A DNA stretch of 64,000 nucleotides, from NCBI RefSeq assembly GCF_002727185.1, contig NZ_NIZW01000008.1:1-64000 (forward strand), given 5' to 3'. Positions 9,405-17,027 of the stretch are shown here, one piece after another. The notes under the pieces are model-generated. The model did no database searches and was not told the origin of the DNA. It was given only the letters and a program-made list of their open reading frames with translations. The stretch comes from Rhodopirellula bahusiensis. Its GTDB lineage: Bacteria; Planctomycetota; Planctomycetia; Pirellulales; Pirellulaceae. A program made the translations under genes and the position numbers. Every line of letters starts with the position of its first letter. Position 1 is the first letter of the stretch.

Positions 9405-10382
9405 TCACCTAGCAGGGGCAGTTTCACTTGGGCTAGCCATTCCGACGAGCGTTTGGCGTTGGTCTTCGGTCAACACTTCCGCGGCTTCGCCGACCGATCG
9501 AATGAACGCGATGCGATTGTCAGCTTGCAGTTTGGCGATCTCTCGTGCTTTGGCTTCGATCTTGTTGATGTCGGGTTGGGCTTCGGCTGTCAGCGTCCAG
9601 AGTTCTTGCTCGGCTTCTTCGATCTTGCGCTCCGCAGTGGCCGTTGCCAGCAGTGCGGCTTCCTTGAGTCGGTTGAGCTTGAGTTGTTGTTCGTCTGACA
9701 GAGTGATGTGCTGTGGATGATCGAGAAAGAATCCGGTCTCGCCGATGTGGTACAGGTGCGACGCGCCGGCAAAGCCTGGCAGGGCGGATGGCATGCTCAT
9801 GCTTCCCATCGACCCCATTCCATCCATGGATGATTTCATGGCGGGGTTTCGACCCATCATCCCCATGCCTTTCATCATTCCCATCCCTTTGCCCATTCCC
9901 ATGCCACCTGACATTCCGCCCATGCCCGACATCATTCCCATACCCATGCCGCCCTTACCCATGCCGCCGGACGACATCGACGAGTCGGTCGTGTCTTGGT
10001 TCATGCCGCCCATCCCTTTCATCATTCCCATTTTCATGCTGTCCATGCCTTTCATTCCACCCATCCCTGCGGAGTCTGAACCGGACGACGGATCGGCGGC
10101 ACCTTTATCCATGGCCATCTTCGACATCGCACCGGGCTTCGCGTCCGCGCCATAGCGAGCTGTGTGTTGCGATTGCAGGGTTGTTTCGAGGTCGGCCACT
10201 TTTTTTCGCAGTGCTCGAAGTTGTGTAGCAAGGTCGCCGTCCGCAGTTTCTGAAGCGGCTGGGTGAGCGGCATGCGGATCGGTTTTGGTTTGTGCAAACA
10301 ACGATGGAGCGAACAAAAGGAGGCTACTGGCGATCAAAGCGGCTGAAACGGTCGATTTGCTGAACGGTGACGTGAATTTCAT
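9405..10382 (-). CDS. Met/Gly-rich periplasmic metal-binding protein with Spy/CpxP-like C-terminus
   Basis: 325 residues. A signal peptide (1-30, ending LFAQ) and a short coiled coil (about 50-72, LRALRKKVADLETTL) precede a low-complexity domain at about 85-200 made of MGGMKGMDSM, GMGMM and GGMGMGKGMG repeats with dozens of methionines. The C-terminal 110 residues (HPQHITLSDEQQLKLNRLKEAAL ... LTEDQRQTLVGM) match the helical LTxxQ hairpin of Spy/CpxP/ZraP metal-resistance sensors. Methionine clusters are classical Cu(I) ligands in oxidising compartments. First gene of the run into gdhA, xfp and ackA, 72 bp downstream of a probable CsoR-type operator. Confidence 0.85.
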   Translation of the reverse strand: MKFTSPFSKSTVSAALIASSLLLFAPSLFAQTKTDPHAAHPAASETADGDLATQLRALRKKVADLETTLQSQHTARYGADAKPGAMSKMAMDKGAADPSSGSDSAGMGGMKGMDSMKMGMMKGMGGMNQDTTDSSMSSGGMGKGGMGMGMMSGMGGMSGGMGMGKGMGMMKGMGMMGRNPAMKSSMDGMGSMGSMSMPSALPGFAGASHLYHIGETGFFLDHPQHITLSDEQQLKLNRLKEAALLATATAERKIEEAEQELWTLTAEAQPDINKIEAKAREIAKLQADNRIAFIRSVGEAAEVLTEDQRQTLVGMASPSETAPAR

Positions 10383-10454
10383 CGGAAAACGCCTTGTTGG
10401 TTTAAGCTGGAAGGAGGAATGCAGCGACGACCGGCAGGTAATCCGTCGCCCTTG

Positions 10455-10471
10455 ATACCCTGGCGGGGTAA
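10455..10471. promoter_or_regulatory. Probable CsoR-type copper operator, site 1
   Basis: ATACCCTGGCGGGGTAA, a 17-bp palindrome of the form ATACC-N7-GGTAA with the TACCC...GGGTA core known for CsoR-family repressors. It lies 72 bp upstream of the Met-rich gene 9405-10382. Four further copies occur in the window (13763, 29069, 33268, 37450), all before metal-related or secreted genes. Confidence 0.65.
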
Positions 10472-10489
10472 GCTAGAATCTGTCAGTAA

Positions 10490-10531
10490 CAGTAAAAACG
10501 ATCCGCTTGGCGAAGAGCCACCAAGCGGATC
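10490..10531 (-). terminator. Intrinsic terminator of gene 10582-11181
   Basis: A perfect 11-bp stem (GATCCGCTTGG with CCAAGCGGATC) encloses a 10-base loop. Read on the minus strand the stem is followed by GTTTTTAC, a short U tract. It sits 51 bp past the stop of the upstream minus-strand gene and separates it from the Met-rich gene and its operator. Confidence 0.8.
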
Positions 10532-10581
10532 ACGACTTTCAAAACAATTCGCTTCGATGAAACGCAATGTCCTGGACGCTC

Positions 10582-11181
10582 TCACTCACCGCGTTTTGCT
10601 GGCGTTTCGCCTTCGGTGGTGGAGGCGTGCTTCATCGCGTCATGAGCGGCGTCCTCGTGACCCATCGTCTTCATCAGCTTGGCGTGGTCTTTCGCCACTT
10701 GGTCAAGCGTGGCGGTGATTTTGGCCGACATGTCGCCGCAGACCTTTCCGTCGGGCGAGTCTTTGCAGCATTCGGCGTGCAGCATTTCCTGCGTGTCGGC
10801 CGTCTTGGACAGCTTCGTTTCAATCGCCTTGACTTGCTCGACGACCTGCGGGTTACTCGCGTTTTGGTCCCGAATGACCACCATCTCTCGCTGAATACTC
10901 TGGATTTGGTTGCCGAGCAGTTGCGATTCCGCTTGCGTGACCTGCGGCCGGATCACCGGCGCCTGAGTCGCGTATCGTTGGATGCTTTGCGAGTAGTTCC
11001 GGGCGTGCTGAATGTTGCGGGAAGCTCGCTGGTTTGCCCAGAATCCGCTGCCCGGGCGTTGCCGTCGTTCGGCTGTCGATCGAATTTTGCTCTGTGCCAA
11101 GACGGGTTGCGGAACAAGGGAGGTGGCGGCGAACATGACTGCCAAACCAAGAACCAACTTACCGACGTGTTTCGTGGACAT
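10582..11181 (-). CDS. Secreted helical protein of unknown function with a Cys pair
   Basis: 199 residues. Signal peptide 1-29 (VLA-Q). The mature part is basic then helical: AESQLLGNQIQSIQREMVVIRD and VVEQVKAIETKLSKTADTQEML form amphipathic helices, followed by HAECCKDSPDGKVCGDMSAKI and a His-containing tail (HEDAAHDAMKHAS). The Cys/His set near residues 135-150 and the tail could bind metal. No named family recognised; similar proteins sit beside copper genes in planctomycetes, as far as I can recall. Single-gene unit ending in the terminator at 10490-10531. Confidence 0.7.
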   Translation of the reverse strand: MSTKHVGKLVLGLAVMFAATSLVPQPVLAQSKIRSTAERRQRPGSGFWANQRASRNIQHARNYSQSIQRYATQAPVIRPQVTQAESQLLGNQIQSIQREMVVIRDQNASNPQVVEQVKAIETKLSKTADTQEMLHAECCKDSPDGKVCGDMSAKITATLDQVAKDHAKLMKTMGHEDAAHDAMKHASTTEGETPAKRGE

Positions 11182-11410
11182 CTGTTTTCCTTATTGAGGA
11201 GAGGGGAGAATTCTTCGTTGAGGTCGTTTCCTCAATCGGGTAATTGGATGCTTGCCCGATTCGCGTTCTTCACGAAATTGCCGCAGAATTGTGATGGCAA
11301 TGGCGTGTGTTCGCGTACGTCGTCCGAACTTCGCTCAACCTGCAACGTCAAGGAGCCACTGTTTGAATAGCCGGCGGCGTGACCAACCTGCGTCCGATGA
11401 CTTTGCAGCA

Positions 11411-11944
11411 ATGGATCACAATTCCACGCAGCGAATGGTGGCTGCTTGCATCGCTGGCGATCAGGACGCGATGCGGATGCTATACGAGCGTTGTAGCCAG
11501 CGCGTGTACGCGCAGATGGTCCGCATGGTCGGCGTTCAGGATGCGGACGACGCGACGCAGCAAGTATTCATCCACCTGTTCCGCAAGTTGGATAAATTCG
11601 ATGGTCGGTCGAAGTTGGAGACTTGGGTCTACCGCCTGGCTAGCAACGAAGCCTTGCAGTTCATTCGTTCCAGGTCTCGTCACTCGACGGACTCGTTGCT
11701 CGATGATCCCACGGGGAATTCGCACGACATGAGAGAGCAGACAGAGCAAGCTGAAATGCTGGACGTTGCGTTGTCAAAGATCAACCCAGAGCTGAGGGTC
11801 GTCTTGGTGCTCAAGGAGCAAGAGGATTTGTCATACCGCGAGATCGCCGACGCGGTCGGCATTCCAGAAGGCACGGTCGGTTCGAGGTTGAACCGTGCTC
11901 GTGCCGATCTGCGTGAAGCCTTGCTGCAGCTTGGTTGGGAATGA
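11411..11944 (+). CDS. ECF sigma factor
   Basis: About 177 residues. Region 2: MVAACIAGDQDAMRMLYERCSQRVY, VGVQDADDATQQVFIHLFRKLDKFDGRSKLETWVYRLASNEAL. Region 4: LSKINPELRVVLVLKEQEDLSYREIADAVGIPEGTVGSRLNRARADLREAL, a clear helix-turn-helix for the -35 element. The ATG at 11411 starts directly at the sigma domain; the open frame extends upstream to 11252 but those 53 residues show no sigma homology. It resembles the second sigma factor at 34328-34855 (same IPEGTVGSRLNRAR helix and GWE ending). No anti-sigma gene is adjacent here. Confidence 0.9.
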   Translation: MDHNSTQRMVAACIAGDQDAMRMLYERCSQRVYAQMVRMVGVQDADDATQQVFIHLFRKLDKFDGRSKLETWVYRLASNEALQFIRSRSRHSTDSLLDDPTGNSHDMREQTEQAEMLDVALSKINPELRVVLVLKEQEDLSYREIADAVGIPEGTVGSRLNRARADLREALLQLGWE

Positions 11945-11949
11945 GCGAG

Positions 11950-12032
11950 AATTGAAGATTGGCGACTGAAAGATTGCAGATTGAAAAAAAGACTACCTGG
12001 AAATCAATCTTCGTTCGTCAATCTTCAATCAA
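11950..12032. repeat. Intergenic imperfect inverted repeat between convergent genes
   Basis: The left arm AATTGAAGATTGGCGACTG recurs in reverse complement as ATTGAAGATTGACGAACG on the right. The arms are about 27 bp with a few mismatches around a short A-rich centre. It lies between the sigma factor stop and the TolC-like stop and slightly overlaps the latter. It can fold as a hairpin and probably acts as a bidirectional terminator. Confidence 0.6.
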
Positions 12033-13663
12033 TACGGACAGCCGACCGTGCGATCAATCTGGGCGATCGTGCCGGCCAGGGACGCGTTGATGCGAGCAAG
12101 CTGCGTCTCAAACATCAATAGTTCGCGATACGTTTCAATCAAGGTGAAAAAGTCGGTACGTTCGCCACGATAGTCTGCGATCGCTAACTTCAACGTGTCT
12201 TCGGTTCTTGGAATGATGCGATCTTCATAGATGTCGGTTTGCTCGACGAGTGAGTCGGCTTGAGCAAGCAAACGACGCAGACGACCATAAATTTCGTCAC
12301 GCTCGGCTTCCAGGCGTTGTTGCGTGCTGCTTGTTCGTCGTGAAGCTTCACGAACACCGGCATTGATCTTCTCACGCCAAATCGGAAGCGTGGTTCCGAA
12401 CGTGATACTGAGATTGTCATTGCCGTTGGCCACGGGACTGATCACGTCGTGATTGTCACTGACAATTCCCCAGTTCAGTCCAACCATAAAGTCGGGGTAT
12501 TGCTGCAAACAAGCGAGCCGTTGTTTCTGGCGATCACGCTGAATCTCTGCGGCCAAACCTCGCAGGCTCGGGTTGCATTGTTCGGCTTGAGAGATCAAAG
12601 CGTCCAGTTGCATGGGAGCGTCGGCAATGCCGAGTTCCTCGGTCGCTTGCGGCAACAAAGACACGGGTTGCTGCAACAACGCGGCGAGGTCGGCCTGTGA
12701 CATTTCCAACTGCTTGGTGAGTTGTACGATCTGATCATCGAGTCGGTCGATTTCCAACTGCGCGCGAAGCACGTCCTGCTGGGTTCCGCCGCTGCGATAG
12801 CGAGCCTCGGCTACCTTGGCGAGGTCGTCCACCAGGTCGCGAGATTCTTCAATGATCGCAATCGCACGGGTCGCGTACCAGACTTCGTAATAGGACAAGC
12901 GAACCGATTCAGTGATCTGCCGTTCGATGCGTTCCACCTCGGCTTGGGCAATTTGGGCTTCGCGGCTGACGATCGCTCCCTTCGTCCGCAGTTTGTCTGG
13001 GAATGGCACACCTTGTTGCAGCGACATCTGGTTGGCGATCCGCCCACCCGCGGTTTGCAACGCGTTGTCGTGCAGCGGCCAGAACGTGTTATTGAATTGG
13101 GGATCGGGCAATGCAGTGACCTGTGGAATCCGTTCCAATTCGGCCTGAACACGTTGGCGTGCAGCCTGAATGCTGGGGTGAGCCGCCAGGGCCTGAGAAA
13201 TGAAGTAGTCGACGGGTTGCCCGGTGCTTAGTTGGGGGTTGGGAGTTGAGAGCTGGGAGTCGTTGTCAGCACTTTCCTCGTCATCGGCGTCCTGCTCACC
13301 ATCTTCTTCCTCGATTTCAAGCATCTCTCCAAGCGTCTTTGGCTCGTCTTCTTCCTCATCTCCTAGACGCATGGGTGCCGCCAGATCTAGTTGTGCCGCC
13401 AGGACGACCTCACCTCTCTGTGGCGGCTGGCCATACCCGACGGTCCGAAAATTCGATTCATTGCTAGCATCCGGAGCTGGCTGCGGGAGTTCGTCACTTA
13501 ATGACTCTTCGCTGACGGCCGGTCGCGATACGGCCGCGTGCCGCGACCCGTTGGGGCGAACGGGACCGCTGGCACAACCGCCAACGGAGAGCGTGACTAG
13601 GGACAAGGCCAGCAAATGACGCTTGCGATTTCGCGAAAACACGGTGCTTTTTCGTATGTACAT
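12029..13663 (-). CDS. TolC/CusC-type outer-membrane efflux lipoprotein
   Basis: 544 residues. Lipobox signal LVTLSVGGC near residues 21-30. An acidic disordered segment (about 95-150, with runs of Glu/Asp) is followed by two outer-membrane-efflux repeats: QALAAHPSIQAARQRVQAELERIPQV opens the first, and DALISQAEQCNPSLRGLAAEIQRDRQKQRLACLQQYPDFMVGL the second. It would form the outer-membrane exit duct for the CusB/CusA pump encoded divergently (14663-20558). The segment QLSTPNPQLSTGQ at about 136-148 is encoded by a simple repeat also found between genes, so it looks like an insertion. Shares the 13664-13779 promoter region with the cus run. Confidence 0.92.
   Translation of the reverse strand: MYIRKSTVFSRNRKRHLLALSLVTLSVGGCASGPVRPNGSRHAAVSRPAVSEESLSDELPQPAPDASNESNFRTVGYGQPPQRGEVVLAAQLDLAAPMRLGDEEEDEPKTLGEMLEIEEEDGEQDADDEESADNDSQLSTPNPQLSTGQPVDYFISQALAAHPSIQAARQRVQAELERIPQVTALPDPQFNNTFWPLHDNALQTAGGRIANQMSLQQGVPFPDKLRTKGAIVSREAQIAQAEVERIERQITESVRLSYYEVWYATRAIAIIEESRDLVDDLAKVAEARYRSGGTQQDVLRAQLEIDRLDDQIVQLTKQLEMSQADLAALLQQPVSLLPQATEELGIADAPMQLDALISQAEQCNPSLRGLAAEIQRDRQKQRLACLQQYPDFMVGLNWGIVSDNHDVISPVANGNDNLSITFGTTLPIWREKINAGVREASRRTSSTQQRLEAERDEIYGRLRRLLAQADSLVEQTDIYEDRIIPRTEDTLKLAIADYRGERTDFFTLIETYRELLMFETQLARINASLAGTIAQIDRTVGCPY
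13224..13262. repeat. G/A-rich simple repeat inside the TolC-like gene
   Basis: On the plus strand GTTGGGGGTTGGGAGTTGAG and the adjacent AGCTGGGAGT form short tandem GTTGGGAGT-like units. They encode the Ser/Thr/Pro-rich linker before the first efflux repeat. Related G/A-rich sequence appears at 20560-20640, 21590-21625 and 31207-31306. Confidence 0.55.
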
Positions 13664-13727
13664 GACAAACTGGCTCCCTCCAGCTATCCTTTCAAAAGGG
13701 AAAGTTCCGTGATGAATCAGATTCGTC

Positions 13728-13779
13728 TTGAACTTTCTGAGTGTATTTCCGATATACTCCTAATACCGGTCCTAGGTAT
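13728..13779 (+). promoter_or_regulatory. Promoter and CsoR-type operator of the cus run (site 2)
   Basis: A -35-like TTGAAC at 13728-13733 and a -10-like TATACT at 13753-13758 are separated by 19 bp. Just downstream, ATACCGGTCCTAGGTAT (13763-13779) is the same ATACC-N7-GGTAT palindrome found upstream of copA. It would lie over the transcription start, so a bound repressor could block initiation. It directly abuts the ATG at 13780. Confidence 0.6.
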
Positions 13780-14400
13780 ATGTTTCGGAAGGCCCACGTG
13801 TTTCGCTGTCGTTTAATTCGCACCGTCGTTAATCTTTCACTGATCGTCGCAATGATGATTCAGCCGGGGATGGCGTTGGCTTTTGCTAACGACTGTGGTG
13901 CCGAATGTGCCTCCGGCTTCAAGTGCGAAGGCTGTGGCTGCTGCGAAGTTGCTTCGCCGACCAAGAAGTGCGGCTGCTGCGGTGGCGGCGAACAGGATGT
14001 CGACGGTAGCTGCTGCATGTCGGCGTCGAAACCAGTCGAACATGGTTGGACCGATGAGGAGTGGGCCGAAGACGAGATGATGGCGGAAGACCTGGCGGCG
14101 AGCGAATCGCTCGAAATGCAGGTCATCGTCATCAGCACGACCGACGAGGATGCAGTCGACGAAAGTCAGGCCCACGAGGTCACGTCGGCTTGTCATTGCG
14201 GCTTGGAAAGCCAGCCGCTCGGCGACTCCTCACCCTCGCGTCCCACGATTGAGCGACGTGACTCGGTGGCGATTCGTTTCGCTGACTTGGCAACCATCTT
14301 TGGTGCTACCCATGTTAAGCCGCCGCGTCAGTTGCAAAGCGAAGCATCGAATCCGCCAGCACACTTCTCTCAAATCTTTCTCTGTATTTGGCGGCTGTGA
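13780..14400 (+). CDS. Cys-rich secreted protein heading the cus run
   Basis: About 206 residues from the ATG at 13780; a GTG at 13798 is an alternative that would leave room after the operator. Signal peptide or anchor VVNLSLIVAMMIQPGMALA. The mature N-terminus is dense in cysteine: CGAECASGFKCEGCGCCEV, KKCGCCGGG, GSCCMS (about 13 Cys), then an acidic middle and a CHCGLE motif, ending in a hydrophobic tail with IWRL. Architecture resembles 399-812 and 25032-25514. Preceding the CusB/CusA genes and placed right after an operator, it is probably a periplasmic copper buffer, which is inference. Confidence 0.7.
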   Translation: MFRKAHVFRCRLIRTVVNLSLIVAMMIQPGMALAFANDCGAECASGFKCEGCGCCEVASPTKKCGCCGGGEQDVDGSCCMSASKPVEHGWTDEEWAEDEMMAEDLAASESLEMQVIVISTTDEDAVDESQAHEVTSACHCGLESQPLGDSSPSRPTIERRDSVAIRFADLATIFGATHVKPPRQLQSEASNPPAHFSQIFLCIWRL

Positions 14401-14662
14401 TTCTGTCTGCCTGAGCAGTTTCATGCACGTTGCACAACGCGAGCGTGCATGTTCCCAACGATGACTCGTTTGCTCGTGGCCCTTCTTTGCAGAATCCGTT
14501 TCGATCGACGGTTGAATCCCGTCCGACCATTCACAGCCTGATGGCAAGTGCCAACACCTAACGGCAAGTGATGGAGCGGCGGCAAATTCCCTTCGGTTTG
14601 TCGTCGATCCGTCACCCCTTTAACTTCATCGCCAATGATTGTGCGATGCGGAGTTCATCAAT

Positions 14663-16963
14663 ATGTCAAATCACGATCCTCAAAATATAAAAGCAACCGA
14701 CGAGGATGCGGAGAAAAGTTCCGAGCCAGCCGCTCAAGTAACTGGCGAATCATCCGTGCCTGAAAACAAGGAGGCGTCAAGCATGAATAGGAATCATCAG
14801 CCGAGTACGAACGAGGAGCAGGACGTGTCAGCGGAAACGAAGTCATCAGACGCCAAGGTCGACGCCACGGATTCAGCCGGCCCGGCAAGCCAGTCGGAAT
14901 CACCGGTCGAAGCAGGCACTCCGGAAGCGACCGCTTCATCGGCCGCGTTGGCCGAAACGAAAGTCGCTGGATTTGGGTGGTTGTTGCGCGTCGGAGTCAA
15001 TGCCGCTGCCGTCACCGCCGTGGCCGCTTTGATCTTGGTCATGATCGGATTCGCACAACGTTCCCAGTGGGTGACCGCCAATGGTTTCTCCGGCGGCGAG
15101 TCGGAAGCGGTTGCCGATGCGGGCGGCGGCGAGGAAAAACGATATATCTGCCCGATGATGTGTACTCCACCATCGACCGAACCGGGCCGATGCCCCGTTT
15201 GTGCCATGGAGTTGGTCGAAGCGACCGGCGGCGGTGGCGGCGATGGGATTTCGGTCACGATCGAATCCTCGGCGAGACGGCTGGTTGGTATTCAAACCGC
15301 GACCAGCAAAATGGGCGAGATGAATCGAACGATTCGCACGATCGGCTCGATCGACTTTGACGAAAGCCGACTGTCAACGATCTCCGCGTACATCGACGGG
15401 CGACTCGAAGAATTGTATGCCGACTATGTCGGTGTCGAAGTCAAAGAAGGCGACGATTTGGCATTGATTTATAGCCCCAAGTTGTACTCCGCACAGACCG
15501 AATACATCACCAGTTTGGAGAGTGAGTCGGTGGGACGATTCAGTATCAACAGCCCCGACATGCTGGCTATGGCACGTGAAAACCTTAGCGAACTCGGAAT
15601 GACGACCGGGCAAATCGAAGACCTTCGCGAGAGTCGCAAGCCGCAGTCACGCATCCGAATCAAGTCGCCTCAAACGGGCACGGTATTGGAAAAGGCAGCA
15701 GTCGAAGGTGACTATGTCAAAACGGGTCAGAAGATTTATCGAATCGCGGACCTGACCTCAGTTTGGATGATGTTGGACCTATTCCCCGACGACGCTTCAT
15801 TGGTTCGTTTCGGCCAGCAAGTGGAGGCAGAAATTCAGTCGATGCCGGGTGAAGTCTTCACCGGGCGCGTTGTATTCATCGACCCCACGGTCGACCCTGT
15901 AACCCGAACCGTTCGCGTTCGCGTCGAAGTGATGAACTATGACGGCAAGCTGCGGCCCGGCGACTATGCGACGGCTCGGATCAGCGTTCCCGCGGTTCCG
16001 GTCGACATGGTTTACGACCCGGCACTGGCTGACAAATACATCAGCCCGATGCACCCGCAAGTGATTCGCGATGAACCCGGCGATTGTCCCCTTTGTGGCA
16101 TGGATTTGATTCCGACATCGCAACTGGGCTATTCGCCAAAACCCGTCGAGGCTCAGCGCGTTGTTACTGTGCCTCGTGACTCCGTGTTGCTGACGGGTGA
16201 GCGGGGTGTCGTCTATGTCGAAACCGAGCCGGGGCGTTTTGAGATTCGCCGCGTTACCGTCGGAGCGATGAATGACGACGACGCGATCATCGTCGAAGGC
16301 ATGGCCGCCGGAGAAACGGTTGCAACCAACGGCAACTTCTTGATTGACTCGCAAATGCAGCTTGCGGGAAACCCGTCATTGATGGACCCCAGCAAGGCAC
16401 CGAGTTATTCGCCCGGTCCGCTCGAACTTCCCGATCGCGATCCCGTCATGCTTGCGGGTCAATCGGGCGAGCAGTTCGATCGAGCCTACGACGCCTACTT
16501 TGAGATTCAATGTGCGATGGCGGCCGACATGACGCCACCACCCGTTGCGCTCAACACGCTGCTGGATTCACTCAACAAGCTGGAAATGTTGGCCGAAGTT
16601 CCTGACGCGGCACAAACACGATTCGCTAGCGCCCGTCGCGGAGCGTCTCGGATGGACGGTTCCCTGGAAACCGCTCGGGAGGCGTATCGCAGTGTCAGCC
16701 ACGCGATGTTGCACGCCGCAACGATTGCACGCGGCCCTAAAACCGCCAAGTCGCTGGTCCACATGTATTGCCCGATGGTCCCCGGTGGTGGTGGCGATTG
16801 GATGCAACCCGGCGGTGAATTGCAAAACCCGTACTGGGGAAGCGAGATGCTGACGTGCGGCGAGACCGTTCGCGACTTGGCAATGAATGCCGCCAACGGC
16901 GATGGGCAAGAAGTGAGTTTCAAGGTGGTTGGATTCGGCACGGACAACGGAGAGATGCAATGA
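14663..16963 (+). CDS. cusB: CusB-type RND periplasmic adaptor with two heavy-metal-binding domains
   Basis: About 766 residues. A long acidic N-terminal tail precedes one membrane helix (about residues 110-128). A first heavy-metal-binding ribbon YICPMMC...GRCPVCAMEL lies near 162-188. The adaptor core includes a barrel-sandwich hybrid (GSIDFDESRLSTISAYIDGRLEEL; KSPQTGTVLEKAAVEGDYVKTGQ). A second ribbon YISPMHP...GDCPLCGMDLIP lies near 458-485. The 170-residue C-terminal extension has no clear homology but holds more Cys. The double ribbon is typical of Cu/Ag adaptors. A TTG at 14639 is an alternative start. Cotranscribed with cusA 64 bp downstream. Confidence 0.93.
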   Translation: MSNHDPQNIKATDEDAEKSSEPAAQVTGESSVPENKEASSMNRNHQPSTNEEQDVSAETKSSDAKVDATDSAGPASQSESPVEAGTPEATASSAALAETKVAGFGWLLRVGVNAAAVTAVAALILVMIGFAQRSQWVTANGFSGGESEAVADAGGGEEKRYICPMMCTPPSTEPGRCPVCAMELVEATGGGGGDGISVTIESSARRLVGIQTATSKMGEMNRTIRTIGSIDFDESRLSTISAYIDGRLEELYADYVGVEVKEGDDLALIYSPKLYSAQTEYITSLESESVGRFSINSPDMLAMARENLSELGMTTGQIEDLRESRKPQSRIRIKSPQTGTVLEKAAVEGDYVKTGQKIYRIADLTSVWMMLDLFPDDASLVRFGQQVEAEIQSMPGEVFTGRVVFIDPTVDPVTRTVRVRVEVMNYDGKLRPGDYATARISVPAVPVDMVYDPALADKYISPMHPQVIRDEPGDCPLCGMDLIPTSQLGYSPKPVEAQRVVTVPRDSVLLTGERGVVYVETEPGRFEIRRVTVGAMNDDDAIIVEGMAAGETVATNGNFLIDSQMQLAGNPSLMDPSKAPSYSPGPLELPDRDPVMLAGQSGEQFDRAYDAYFEIQCAMAADMTPPPVALNTLLDSLNKLEMLAEVPDAAQTRFASARRGASRMDGSLETAREAYRSVSHAMLHAATIARGPKTAKSLVHMYCPMVPGGGGDWMQPGGELQNPYWGSEMLTCGETVRDLAMNAANGDGQEVSFKVVGFGTDNGEMQ

Positions 16964-17027
16964 ACGAGCAATCACAATTGTGTCGGGTGCGTGCTAAGAA
17001 AATCATTCAACTGCAGGGAGGCCAACA

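Noticed and set aside
11252-11410. Upstream extension of the first ECF sigma factor
   Set aside because: 53 extra residues show no sigma homology and the DNA looks intergenic; ATG 11411 starts at the domain.
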